NCBI GenBank assembly: GCA_033856175.1 | Contig: JAWVFK010000009.1 | Span: forward strand, 1-7,929 | Direction: 5' to 3' | Length of the DNA stretch: 7,929 bases | Source: JAWVFK01 sp033856175 | GTDB lineage: Bacteria > Actinomycetota > Thermoleophilia > Solirubrobacterales > 70-9 | In this document: positions 1 through 5,678 of the stretch, piece by piece | Position numbering within the stretch: the first letter of the stretch is position 1 | Layout of the letters: every line of letters begins with the position of its first letter | Made by a program: the position numbers and the translations under genes | Notes under the pieces: model-generated | The model's input: the letters and a program-made list of their open reading frames with translations, nothing else | Told to the model about the DNA's origin: nothing | The model's database searches: none

Positions 1-127
1 CGCCTTCGTCGCCTCGGTGATCCCCGGCGACAGCTCGCTGATCAAGCTGACGACGGCCGGCTCGGAGTCGGCGGCAGTCGCGCCGACGACACCGCCTGAC
101 TGCAACAGCGATCCGTCGCTCTGCCCG
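1..127. repeat. Left arm of exact 127-bp terminal inverted repeat
   Basis: Bases 1-127 are the exact reverse complement of bases 7803-7929. I compared them base by base: position 127 (g) pairs with 7803 (c), and position 128 (a) no longer matches 7802. The arm lies wholly inside the coding part of an LPXTG protein gene and ends at the end of a PPDCNSDPSLCP unit, so it is shared paralogue sequence and not a transposon end. The exact length of 127 suggests an assembly-graph overlap; the true identity probably continues beyond the window. Confidence 0.97.
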
Positions 128-379
128 ACACCGTGCGGCAGCGGTTCCTGCGTGCCTCGCTGCAGCTCGTTGCATCCGAAGCCGGCGCGCTGCCTCAACG
201 GCCGCCGCGACCGCAACGACAACAATGGCAGCAGCACCGCTGCCAGCCAGGCGCAGTCGGGCAACGGCACGCTGCCCTTCACCGGCGCCAACGTGCTGAT
301 GCTGGCGATGCTCGGCCTCGGCCTCACCGCCGGCGGGATCAAGCTCAGGCAGCTTCGAGGGGGATCGCGGGGCGCGTAG
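2..379 (+). CDS. LPXTG-anchored cysteine-rich surface protein, C-terminal part (5' truncated)
   Basis: This is the last 125 codons of a larger gene; the open frame runs off the left edge, so the true start is outside. The visible protein has a Ser/Thr/Ala-rich stretch, then a Cys/Pro-rich linker (one PPDCNSDPSLCP unit, TPC, GSGSC and a CSSLHPKPARC segment), an Asn/Ser/Gly spacer, the sortase motif LPFTG (bases 272-286), a hydrophobic helix of about 20 residues, and a basic tail (RQLRGGSRGA). That order is the classic Gram-positive cell-wall sorting signal, so the protein should be exported and covalently attached to peptidoglycan by a sortase; no sortase is in the window. The paired cysteines probably form disulfides outside the cell. 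The N-terminal function is unknown. A close paralogue lies at the other end in inverted orientation, and a terminator follows. Confidence 0.85.
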   Translation, partial: AFVASVIPGDSSLIKLTTAGSESAAVAPTTPPDCNSDPSLCPTPCGSGSCVPRCSSLHPKPARCLNGRRDRNDNNGSSTAASQAQSGNGTLPFTGANVLMLAMLGLGLTAGGIKLRQLRGGSRGA

Positions 380-427
380 CAACTCGGTCTCCTCTCGCAG
401 CGGAGGAGAGCAAGGATCAGGGGATCA

Positions 428-458
428 GCGCGGGACCGGAGACGGTCCCGCGCTTTTT
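428..458 (+). terminator. Intrinsic terminator after left LPXTG gene
   Basis: A perfect GC-rich stem pairs 428-438 with 443-453 (11 bp), closed by a GAGA tetraloop, and is followed directly by TTTTT (454-458). It lies about 50 bp after the LPXTG stop codon and ends that transcript before the tRNA gene, which is on the other strand. A weaker 7-bp hairpin (388-394 with 403-409, no T run) lies between the stop codon and this terminator. Confidence 0.93.
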
Positions 459-475
459 CGTGGCCGGGACCTGAG

Positions 476-549
476 TCGGGGCGACTGGATTCGAACCAGC
501 GACCTTTCGGCCCCAAACCGAACGCGCTACCAAGCTGCGCCACGCCCCG
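476..549 (-). tRNA. tRNA-Pro (anticodon TGG)
   Basis: Read on the minus strand, the 7-bp acceptor stem CGGGGCG/CGCCCCG (543-549 with 477-483) is perfect. The D arm is GCGC-AGCTTGGTA-GCGC. The anticodon arm is TTCGG-TTTGGGG-CCGAA, giving anticodon TGG, and the T arm carries the standard TTCGAAT loop. The discriminator base is A (complement of t476), and no CCA is encoded. TGG reads CCA and, by wobble, other proline codons. The gene is transcribed away from the DUF1015 gene; a TAGACT -10 box lies 8 nt upstream of the mature 5' end. Confidence 0.96.
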
Positions 550-557
550 AGGTTTCG

Positions 558-563
558 AGTCTA
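558..563 (-). promoter_or_regulatory. Putative -10 box of tRNA-Pro
   Basis: On the minus strand TAGACT matches the actinobacterial TANNNT -10 pattern and ends 8 nt before the mature tRNA 5' end, which would give a very short 5' trailer for RNase P. No convincing -35 hexamer is visible 16-18 bp further upstream. Confidence 0.55.
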
Positions 564-589
564 GCCCGACCGAGCTGGAGGCCCGACGC

Positions 590-595
590 TAGGGT
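590..595 (+). promoter_or_regulatory. Putative -10 box (TAGGGT) of the DUF1015 gene
   Basis: TAGGGT ends 9 nt before the ATG at 605, which places a predicted transcription start within a few bases of the start codon. The 9-mer CTAGGGTTG covering it recurs exactly before the adenosyltransferase gene (1862-1870). The same AGGG could instead serve as a weak ribosome-binding site (10 nt spacing), so the leaderless reading is an inference. Confidence 0.55.
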
Positions 596-604
596 TGCGC
601 GCCG

Positions 605-1858
605 ATGGCCGAGGTTCAGCCGATTCCTGCCCTGCGCTACGAGCCCGACGTGGTCGGCCCGCTCGGCTCCGTGACGGCGCCCCCTTACGACGTCATCGAC
701 GCCGACCAGCGACGAGCGCTGCTGGCTCGCTCTCCGTACAACGTCGTCGCGATCGACCTGCCCGTCGCCGACGAGGGCGACCCCTACGAGCAGGCCGCCG
801 CGACGCTCGCCGGCTGGCGCGAGGAGGGAGCTCTCGTCGACGAGGCCGAGCCCGCGTTCTGGGCGCTCTCGCAGGACTACAGCGGGCCTGACGGCAGGGC
901 CATGACCCGTCACGGCATCTTCGCTCGGGTCCGTGTTACCGACTACGGCGCTGGCACGATCCGGCCCCACGAACGCACCCAGCCCGGCCCCAAGGAAGAC
1001 CGGCTGCGGCTGACGCGGGCGACCAAGCACAACCTCTCGCCGATCTTCTCGCTCTACGGCGCCGCGGATGCGTGGCCCCTGCTCGGCACCGCGGTCGAGA
1101 CCCCGCCCTGGGCCGAGGTCAGCGACGACGACGGCACGACCCACCGGCTCTGGCGGGTCTCCGACCCCGAGACGATCGACGCTGTCAAGAGCGCCCTGGC
1201 CCCGGCCGAGCTACTGATCGCCGACGGCCACCACCGCTACGAGACCGCCCGCACCTATGCCGAGGAGATCGACGGCGAGGGTGGTCACCGCTACACGCTG
1301 ATGTGCCTGACCTCGCTCGAGGATCCGGGCCTGACCGTGTTCCCCACCCACCGCCTGCTGTCCAACCTCGACGAGCCGGCGCGCCAGGAGGCCCTCGGCA
1401 GCGGCCTCAAGCGGCTGTTCGAGATCGAGGAGGTCGAAACCGAGCGCCTGCAACCCGCAGAGACCGACGGCGTCGGCGCCTTTGGCTACATCGACTCGCA
1501 CTTTCGTCGCGCCTTCCGGCTCAGGCTCAGGGATCCGGCGATTCTCGATGAGGTCATGGGAGACCGTTCGCCTGCCTACCGGCAGCTCGATGCCGCGATC
1601 CTCGAGAAGCTCGTCCTCGAAGGCATCCTCGGCATGAGCGAGGCCGACGTCGAGGCCAAGCGCGGCATCGGCTACGCCAAGAGCGTCGACGACGTCCTCG
1701 CCGCTCTCGACGGCGGCTACCAGGCGGCGTTCATCCTGCGACCGACGCCGGTCGAGCAGGTCCGTGCCGTCGCCGACGCCGGCGAGACGATGCCACCGAA
1801 GTCGACCTACTTCTTTCCCAAGCTGCTCTCCGGGATGGTCTTCAACCCGCTTGCCTAG
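605..1858 (+). CDS. DUF1015 family protein
   Basis: A 417-residue soluble protein matching the DUF1015 family in length and landmarks: the N-terminal APPYDVI motif (about 25-31), PHERTQPGPKEDRL (about 121-134), TKHNLSPIF, the signature DGHHRYETA (207-215), and the C-terminal MPPKSTYFFPKL block (about 396-407). The His/Asp/Arg-rich DGHHRYETA motif looks like a catalytic or ligand-binding centre, but I cannot name a reaction from sequence alone. There is no signal peptide or membrane segment, so it should be cytoplasmic. The ATG at 605 is chosen because the family N-terminus begins right after it and a -10 element lies just upstream. It is first in a same-strand series with the cobalamin adenosyltransferase (17-bp gap), OsmC and Nudix genes, and is divergent from tRNA-Pro. 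Family assignment is firm; function is unknown. Confidence 0.9.
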   Translation: MAEVQPIPALRYEPDVVGPLGSVTAPPYDVIDADQRRALLARSPYNVVAIDLPVADEGDPYEQAAATLAGWREEGALVDEAEPAFWALSQDYSGPDGRAMTRHGIFARVRVTDYGAGTIRPHERTQPGPKEDRLRLTRATKHNLSPIFSLYGAADAWPLLGTAVETPPWAEVSDDDGTTHRLWRVSDPETIDAVKSALAPAELLIADGHHRYETARTYAEEIDGEGGHRYTLMCLTSLEDPGLTVFPTHRLLSNLDEPARQEALGSGLKRLFEIEEVETERLQPAETDGVGAFGYIDSHFRRAFRLRLRDPAILDEVMGDRSPAYRQLDAAILEKLVLEGILGMSEADVEAKRGIGYAKSVDDVLAALDGGYQAAFILRPTPVEQVRAVADAGETMPPKSTYFFPKLLSGMVFNPLA

Positions 1859-1862
1859 CGTC

Positions 1863-1868
1863 TAGGGT
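1863..1868 (+). promoter_or_regulatory. Putative -10 box (TAGGGT) of the adenosyltransferase gene
   Basis: TAGGGT lies in the 17-bp gap after the DUF1015 stop codon and ends 7 nt before the GTG at 1876, the spacing expected for a leaderless transcript. The flanking 9-mer CTAGGGTTG is identical to that before the gene at 605. It suggests that the downstream genes can be transcribed without DUF1015. Confidence 0.55.
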
Positions 1869-1875
1869 TGGCGGC

Positions 1876-2442
1876 GTGGTCAAGATCTACACGAAGAAGG
1901 GCGACGACGGCACGACATCGCTCTGGTACGGCGGCCGCATCCTCAAGCATGACCTGCGAACCGCGGCCTACGGCACGATCGACGAGGCGGTCGCCGCCCT
2001 CGGCGTCGCACGGGCGCTCTGCGGCTCGACCGCCGGCGAGCTCGCCGCCGACATCCTGCGCCTGCAGAACGAGCTCTTCGTCGCCGGCGCCGAGCTGGCG
2101 ACCGCGCCCGAGGCGGCCGACCGGCTCGAGGACGGCGTCAGCCGCGTCACCGACGCGATGGTCGACGAGCTCGACGGGCTGATCGACCGCTACATGGAGC
2201 GGGTCGATCTGCCGCCGAAGTTCGTCATCCCCGGCGGCACCCACCTCTCCGCCCAGATCGACGTCGCCCGCACGATCATCCGCCGAGCCGAGCGCAGGCT
2301 GACCGAGCTCAAGCAGGCCGACGGCCTCGCCTCCGAGGCGGTCCTGCGCTACCTCAACCGTGCCTCGGATCTCGCCTACGCAATGGCCCGAGCAACCGAC
2401 GAGACCGACCCTCATCTCTTCGAGGGGCGCGGAGGCGGCTGA
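1876..2442 (+). CDS. PduO-type ATP:cob(I)alamin adenosyltransferase
   Basis: This enzyme transfers the 5'-deoxyadenosyl group of ATP to cob(I)alamin, making coenzyme B12 for enzymes such as methylmalonyl-CoA mutase. The 188-residue length fits the PduO/MMAB family. The hallmarks are in order: the N-terminal ATP-binding TKKGDDGTTSL (6-16), AYGTIDEAVA (31-40), GGTHLSAQIDVART (about 120-133), the RRAERR motif with the conserved Arg/Glu (136-141), and YLNRASDLAYAMAR (159-172). It is cytoplasmic. The start is GTG at 1876, since the family N-terminus (VKIYTKKGDDG) begins there; there is no Shine-Dalgarno but a TAGGGT -10 lies 7 nt upstream. The stop at 2442 is followed one base later by the OsmC start, so the two are probably co-transcribed and translationally coupled. 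No B12-dependent enzyme or cobalamin riboswitch is visible nearby. Confidence 0.95.
   Translation: MVKIYTKKGDDGTTSLWYGGRILKHDLRTAAYGTIDEAVAALGVARALCGSTAGELAADILRLQNELFVAGAELATAPEAADRLEDGVSRVTDAMVDELDGLIDRYMERVDLPPKFVIPGGTHLSAQIDVARTIIRRAERRLTELKQADGLASEAVLRYLNRASDLAYAMARATDETDPHLFEGRGGG
2431..2435 (+). promoter_or_regulatory. Shine-Dalgarno of the OsmC gene
   Basis: GGAGG lies 8 nt before the ATG at 2444, inside the last codons of the adenosyltransferase gene. It fixes the start at 2444 and not at an in-frame upstream codon that would overlap the preceding gene by more than 80 bases. Confidence 0.75.
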
Positions 2443-2443
2443 G

Positions 2444-2845
2444 ATGGTCAGCCTGGTCGCCCGGCGCCGGGACGGCTTCACCCACGACGTCGAGATCGAC
2501 GGTGGCCACACGCTCGTCGTCGACGAGCCCAGGGACGCCGGCGGCAATGACGCCGGGCCCTCCCCCACTCGCACCGTCGGCGCCGCGCTGGCCGCCTGCA
2601 CCGCGATCACGATCGAGATGTACGCCGAGCGCAAGGGCTGGCAGCTCGACGACGTCGAGGTCGCCGTCGAGATGTCCTACGACGGCTTCGTCCCGAGCGC
2701 ATTCGAGGTCATCCTCCGGCTGCCGGGCGAGCTCAGCGACGAGCAGCGCGAGCGGCTGAGGACGGTCGCCGGCAAGTGCCCCGTCCATCGAATGCTGGCG
2801 CACGAGACCACCGTTTCGATCGAGGACCGGATCGAGTCGCTCTGA
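2444..2845 (+). CDS. OsmC/Ohr family protein
   Basis: A 133-residue cytoplasmic protein of the OsmC family, whose members reduce organic or other hydroperoxides with two reactive cysteines. Both are present: Cys52 in the helix GAALAACTAITIEMY and Cys112 in KCPVHRML; an upstream GPSPTRTVG stretch matches the conserved GPTP-type motif before the first Cys helix. Length is normal. The C-terminal KCPVHRML resembles YhfA-type OsmC proteins more than Ohr, so the preferred substrate cannot be named. The start at ATG 2444 is supported by a GGAGG ribosome site and by the single base separating it from the upstream stop. The next gene begins 4 bases after its stop, so it sits inside a compact operon with the adenosyltransferase and the Nudix hydrolase. 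Confidence 0.9.
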   Translation: MVSLVARRRDGFTHDVEIDGGHTLVVDEPRDAGGNDAGPSPTRTVGAALAACTAITIEMYAERKGWQLDDVEVAVEMSYDGFVPSAFEVILRLPGELSDEQRERLRTVAGKCPVHRMLAHETTVSIEDRIESL

Positions 2846-2849
2846 GGCG

Positions 2850-3413
2850 GTGGCGCCGCAGAGCCGACCGCTCGAGCAGCTGCTGCTCTCACCCGCGGAC
2901 GCGGCGCTCATCGACGCCCACGGCGCCACCGAGGCGGCGGTGCTGCTGCCGCTCTACGGCTGGCCAGACCGGCCCGGCCTGATCCTCACCGAGCGCCACG
3001 GCGACCTGCGCCGCCACGCCGGCGAGATCTCCTTTCCCGGCGGGCGCCGCGACCATCCGACTGAGGACCTGATCGTCTGCGCGCTGCGCGAGGCGAAGGA
3101 GGAGATCGGGCTCGATCCCCAGGCGGTCGAGGTGGTTGGCGCGCTGCCGCCGGTCTCGACGATGGTGACCAGCTACAAGGTCCATCCGTTCGTCGGCCTG
3201 ATCCCCGAGGATGCCGCGCTCGAGCCCGCGCCCGGCGAGGTCGAGCGGATCCTTCGCTTTAGCCTCGACGAGCTGCGAACCGCCTACGCCAAGCGGCGCT
3301 TGATCCGGCGCGGCGTCCCGATCCGCACCGACACCTACGAGCTCGACGGCCAGATGATCTGGGGGGCGACGGCCCGCATCCTCGGCGAGCTGATGCGCCG
3401 GATCGAGCCCTGA
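2850..3413 (+). CDS. Nudix hydrolase, NudL-like CoA pyrophosphatase
   Basis: A 187-residue Nudix protein predicted to cleave CoA or acyl-CoA derivatives to 3',5'-ADP and (acyl-)4'-phosphopantetheine. The CoA-pyrophosphatase signature just before the Nudix box is clear: LTERHGDLRRHAGEISFPGG (46-65). The box then runs from GG (64-65) through E72, RE (80-81), EE (84-85) and IGL (86-88); these acidic residues bind Mg2+/Mn2+. The one-residue-longer spacing between the box glycine and arginine is also what I recall for E. coli NudL, so it supports that subfamily. A later YKVHPFVGLIP stretch also fits. It is cytoplasmic. The start is GTG at 2850, 4 nt after the OsmC stop, with only a poor ribosome site, so translational coupling is likely. 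It ends the operon, converging on the sulfurtransferase with 12 bp between stop codons. Confidence 0.92.
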   Translation: MAPQSRPLEQLLLSPADAALIDAHGATEAAVLLPLYGWPDRPGLILTERHGDLRRHAGEISFPGGRRDHPTEDLIVCALREAKEEIGLDPQAVEVVGALPPVSTMVTSYKVHPFVGLIPEDAALEPAPGEVERILRFSLDELRTAYAKRRLIRRGVPIRTDTYELDGQMIWGATARILGELMRRIEP

Positions 3414-3425
3414 GAGACAGGCCGG

Positions 3426-4271
3426 CTAGACGTCCTTGTCGATCGGCGCGCCGACGAGGTTGCCCCACTCGGTCCAGGAGCCGTCGTAGTTCTTGACGTC
3501 CTCCTTGCCGAGCAGCTCGTGGAGGACGAACCAGGTGTGGGCCGAGCGCTCACCGATCCGGCAGTAGGAGATCACCGGGTCCTCGTCGGTCAGCACGCCC
3601 TTGGAGGTGTAGAGCTCGCGCAGCTCATCGGCGGACTTGAAGGTGCCGTCCTCGTTGACCGCCTGGGCCCACGGCACCGAGGCGGCGCCGGGGATGTGGC
3701 CGCCGCGCTGGGCGCCCTCCTGCTCGTAGCCGGTCATCGCGATCAGCTCGCCCGAGAACTCCTGCGGGCTGCGAACGTCGACCAGTCTCGTGCTCGAGTC
3801 GAGCGCCGCCTCGACCTCATCGCGGTAGGCGCGGATCGAAGCATCGCCCGGCTTGGCCTCGAAGCTCGCCGGCGGATGGCTCGACCGTTCGGTCGAGGTC
3901 TCGCGGTTCTCGTCGATCCACTTCTCGCGCGGGCCGTTGACCAGCTTGACCTTGTCGTGGCCGTAGTAGCGGAAGTACCAGTAGGTGTAGGCCGCGAACC
4001 AGTTATTGCGGTCGCCGTAGAGGACGACCGTGTGGTCGTTCGAGATGCCGCTGCGACCCATCCGCTCACCGAAGTCCTCGGCGCTGAGGAAATCGCGCTT
4101 GACCTGGTCCTGGAGGTCGGTCTTCCAGTCGAAGCCGATCGCTCCCGGGATGTGGGCCTCCTCGTAGAGCGCCGGGTTCTCGTCGACCTCGACGATCCGG
4201 ATGCTGTCGTCGTCCAGATGCTCGGCGACCCAGTCAGTCTCGACGAGCGCGTCCTTCGCGTATTCGGTCAT
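3426..4271 (-). CDS. Thiosulfate sulfurtransferase (rhodanese, CysA type)
   Basis: A 281-residue two-domain rhodanese that moves a sulfane sulfur from thiosulfate to cyanide or thiol acceptors through a persulfide on the active cysteine. The N-terminal domain (about 8-125) keeps the fold (HIPGAIGFDW; TVVLYGDRNNWFAAY at 81-95) but has Gly-Asp where the catalytic Cys would be, as expected for the inactive half. The C-terminal domain (about 148-275) has LVDVRSP, HIPGAASVPW and the active loop CRIGER (237-242), with Cys237 catalytic. The near-C-terminal NYDGSWTEWG matches the actinobacterial CysA2/CysA3 proteins closely. It is cytoplasmic. The start at ATG 4271 has a strong ribosome site, GGAGGG, 5 nt upstream. 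It stands alone, divergent from the small membrane-protein gene; an inverted repeat in the shared 131-bp intergenic region may control it. The cysA symbol is avoided because it also denotes a sulfate transporter ATPase. Confidence 0.95.
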   Translation of the reverse strand: MTEYAKDALVETDWVAEHLDDDSIRIVEVDENPALYEEAHIPGAIGFDWKTDLQDQVKRDFLSAEDFGERMGRSGISNDHTVVLYGDRNNWFAAYTYWYFRYYGHDKVKLVNGPREKWIDENRETSTERSSHPPASFEAKPGDASIRAYRDEVEAALDSSTRLVDVRSPQEFSGELIAMTGYEQEGAQRGGHIPGAASVPWAQAVNEDGTFKSADELRELYTSKGVLTDEDPVISYCRIGERSAHTWFVLHELLGKEDVKNYDGSWTEWGNLVGAPIDKDV

Positions 4272-4276
4272 GATTT

Positions 4277-4282
4277 CCCTCC
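4277..4282 (-). promoter_or_regulatory. Shine-Dalgarno of the sulfurtransferase gene
   Basis: GGAGGG with 5 nt spacing to the ATG is the strongest ribosome-binding site in the window, in contrast with the several genes here that lack one. A TAACGT hexamer (4284-4289, minus strand) directly abuts it; if that were the -10, transcription would start inside the Shine-Dalgarno. Either the promoter is further upstream or this transcript is also nearly leaderless. Confidence 0.75.
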
Positions 4283-4306
4283 AACGTTACCCGGATACCG
4301 TTCAAG

Positions 4307-4333
4307 TAAATCCGGGATTTCGGATCGGATTTA
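4307..4333. promoter_or_regulatory. Operator-like inverted repeat upstream of the sulfurtransferase
   Basis: Perfect 8-bp arms, TAAATCCG (4307-4314) and CGGATTTA (4326-4333), are separated by 11 bp, with arm centres 19 bp apart. A nested dyad, ATCCG (4310-4314) with CGGAT (4321-4325), shares the left arm, and CGGAT occurs once more at 4292-4296. The element is AT-rich against a GC-rich background and sits 36 bp upstream of the sulfurtransferase ATG, about where a -35 region would be. This suggests a protein-binding site, but the regulator is unknown and an mRNA hairpin is possible. Confidence 0.4.
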
Positions 4334-4389
4334 ACTCCTTTATAGCAACCCGCGACGGTTGTCCCTGGCGGAAGGTCCCTCTCTCCCGC

Positions 4390-4395
4390 TAATGT
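4390..4395 (+). promoter_or_regulatory. Putative -10 box (TAATGT) of the small membrane-protein gene
   Basis: TAATGT is followed by TGGCGCC and then the GTG at 4403 (7 nt gap), matching the spacing and flanking bases of the other proposed leaderless promoters here. No Shine-Dalgarno is seen before this GTG. Confidence 0.55.
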
Positions 4396-4402
4396 TGGCG
4401 CC

Positions 4403-4735
4403 GTGGATGACGGGGACCTCACGCAGGACAGCGCGAGCCGAGCGCCGGTGACGGCGCGGGCTCCTCAGGTCGCGACGGCTGGCGGGCCTGGCCACGGCGC
4501 CGACCTCGACGCGATGGGCAAGGACAAGCGGCGCCAGGTCGTCGGCCACAGCTACGGCCCGAGCCGCCGGCAGCAGCTCACCTTCTTCGGCATCGTCGGC
4601 GTCCTCGTCCTGGCGATCTGGCTGGGGTCGAAGATCCTCGTCTCGGAGTTCGACAAGGCCCCGGCGCGCGACGCCGCCAAGTCGCCGTGGTCGCAGCCGA
4701 CGGCGCCGCAGGTCCCGCCGGCGCGCCCCTTCTAG
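4403..4735 (+). CDS. Small single-pass membrane protein, function unknown
   Basis: A 110-residue protein I do not recognise. Residues 1-37 are polar, Ala-rich and low in complexity. Residues 38-58 are strongly basic (GKDKRRQ, GPSRRQQ). A single hydrophobic helix follows at about 59-78 (LTFFGIVGVLVLAIWLGSKI), then a short polar tail rich in Pro and Ala that ends in PPARPF. The positive charges before the helix predict an N-in/C-out topology. The start at GTG 4403 rests on the leaderless-type -10 7 nt upstream. An internal ATG at 4514 (MGKDKRRQ) would remove the low-complexity part and remains possible. It is divergent from the sulfurtransferase and convergent with the Rossmann-fold gene (16 bp between stops). 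No function is suggested by the context. Confidence 0.7.
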   Translation: MDDGDLTQDSASRAPVTARAPQVATAGGPGHGADLDAMGKDKRRQVVGHSYGPSRRQQLTFFGIVGVLVLAIWLGSKILVSEFDKAPARDAAKSPWSQPTAPQVPPARPF

Positions 4736-4751
4736 CGCCGGCTCTCTCTTT

Positions 4752-5240
4752 CTAGCCGAGCAGCCGGCCGATAGCCGCTGCCGCCTCAGCGGTCCACGCC
4801 GCAGGCTCCGCCGGGTCGCTGTCGAGCAGCTCGACGGGGATCCGCCAGCGCTCCGACGCCGCCCGCACGAGGCTGCCGCCGCTCTCCAGGCACTCCCCCG
4901 GAACGCTGCCCGCGGCCTCGTAGAGGAACCCTCGGACCGGCGTGTCGACGAGCTTCTCCAGCAGGCGCTCGAGCCGCGGCCCGTGGATCGCCTCGATCAG
5001 GGCCGGCTCGCCGTCGGCGGAGCCGAGAAGCCAGGCGACGACGGTCACGTCGGCGACGAGGTCGAGGACCGTCGCCGGGCGATCGGGATCGGCGACCGCC
5101 GCCTCCAAGCCGGACGCGGCGATCTGCTCCATGCGATCGCTGTGGCGCGTCGTGCCGCGCACCTGCCAGCCCTCGGCGAGCAGATGCCGCCCCAGCTCAC
5201 GGCCGCGACAGCCACAGCCGACGATCAGCGCCCGAGCCAC
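4752..5240 (-). CDS. Short NAD(P)-binding Rossmann-fold protein
   Basis: A 162-residue protein with a clear N-terminal dinucleotide-binding motif, ALIVGCGCRGRELGRHLL (GxGxxG at 8-13), then VRGTTR after the second strand (28-32), and VTVVAWLLGSA (65-75) where SDR/epimerase-like proteins carry a further strand. It resembles the first half of extended SDR proteins (NAD-dependent epimerase/dehydratase, YeeD/SDR_a type) but lacks a visible YxxxK catalytic pair and is roughly half their usual length. It may therefore bind NAD(P) or a nucleotide-sugar without standard SDR chemistry, or be a reduced member. The start is GTG at 5240, directly before the Rossmann strand, with no obvious ribosome site. 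It follows the 104-aa membrane-protein gene by 35 nt on the same strand and probably shares its transcript. Confidence 0.8.
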   Translation of the reverse strand: MARALIVGCGCRGRELGRHLLAEGWQVRGTTRHSDRMEQIAASGLEAAVADPDRPATVLDLVADVTVVAWLLGSADGEPALIEAIHGPRLERLLEKLVDTPVRGFLYEAAGSVPGECLESGGSLVRAASERWRIPVELLDSDPAEPAAWTAEAAAAIGRLLG

Positions 5241-5275
5241 GGGTCCCGATCCGCGTCAGACCGCGGGCAGGGCGA

Positions 5276-5590
5276 TCAACCCTCGAGATCCGCGTCCGGG
5301 TCGTGGCCGAAAGGCCCGCGGCCGCGCATCCTCGTGGCATCGTCCTCGGCCGCCTGCCTGCGCACATCCTGCTCGGTGATCGGGTCGGCGCCGCGCTTGC
5401 GCCGGTACTCGTTCTGGGCCTCGATCATCTGCTGGACGTCCTCGAGCTCCAGCAGGGCCTCGTCCTCGTAGGAGCGCGTCGGCTTCCAGTCGACGAGGTC
5501 GGCGCCGCTTCCCGGATAGGCGCGGCCGACCAGCAGCAGCACGCCGACACAGAATGCGATCGCCGCCAGCGAGAGGAGGACGAAGCCCAC
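5276..5590 (-). CDS. Small membrane-anchored acidic protein, function unknown
   Basis: A 104-residue protein I do not recognise. An N-terminal hydrophobic helix (about 3-21, GFVLLSLAAIAFCVGVLLLV) anchors it. The rest is a charged, helical, probably coiled-coil region (SYEDEALLELEDVQQMIEAQNEYRRKR, about 40-66, split here only for description) and an acidic C-terminus ending DPDADLEG. There is no signal-peptidase site or lipobox after the helix. The start at GTG 5590 is supported by a TAACCT -10 element 6 nt upstream and by the hydrophobic N-terminus. It is first in a two-gene unit with the Rossmann-fold protein and divergent from the thiolase across 88 bp. Function is not inferable; a membrane-tethering or assembly role is only a guess. 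Confidence 0.75.
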   Translation of the reverse strand: MGFVLLSLAAIAFCVGVLLLVGRAYPGSGADLVDWKPTRSYEDEALLELEDVQQMIEAQNEYRRKRGADPITEQDVRRQAAEDDATRMRGRGPFGHDPDADLEG

Positions 5591-5596
5591 GCCGCC

Positions 5597-5602
5597 AGGT
5601 TA
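5597..5602 (-). promoter_or_regulatory. Putative -10 box (TAACCT) of the 104-aa membrane-protein gene
   Basis: On the minus strand TAACCT is followed by GGCGGC and then the GTG at 5590 (6 nt gap), so the transcript would begin at or next to the start codon. It mirrors the TATCTT element on the other strand of the same 88-bp divergent intergenic region. Confidence 0.55.
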
Positions 5603-5666
5603 GCCGCCTCGCGGACGCCCCGCCGCGGCCACCTCGACGGGCGCCCGGACTGGTCTGGTCGCCGGA

Positions 5667-5672
5667 TATCTT
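5667..5672 (+). promoter_or_regulatory. Putative -10 box (TATCTT) of the thiolase gene
   Basis: TATCTT is followed by GTCGGC and then the GTG at 5679. The 6-nt gap places a predicted transcription start exactly on the start codon. No Shine-Dalgarno is present and no clear -35 hexamer is seen. Confidence 0.6.
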
Positions 5673-5678
5673 GTCGGC

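Noticed and set aside
476..549. tRNA-Pro as an integration site for a mobile element
   Set aside because: No integrase gene, no direct repeat of the tRNA 3' end elsewhere in the window, and normal flanking genes.
2360..2443. N-terminal extension of the OsmC protein from an upstream in-frame start
   Set aside because: It would overlap the adenosyltransferase by more than 80 bases and add residues not seen in the family; the ATG at 2444 has a GGAGG 8 nt upstream.
1855..2634. 259-codon open frame on the minus strand
   Set aside because: It is antisense to both the adenosyltransferase and the OsmC gene, whose conserved motifs are intact; its own translation shows none.
2914..3110. Nudix box with one extra residue between the glycine and the arginine as an anomaly
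   Set aside because: The same longer spacing is, as far as I recall, found in NudL-type CoA pyrophosphatases, so it is a subfamily trait.
3519..4334. 271-codon open frame on the plus strand opposite the sulfurtransferase
   Set aside because: Val/Leu/Arg/Asp-rich shadow with no recognisable domain; the opposite strand encodes an intact rhodanese with a strong ribosome site.
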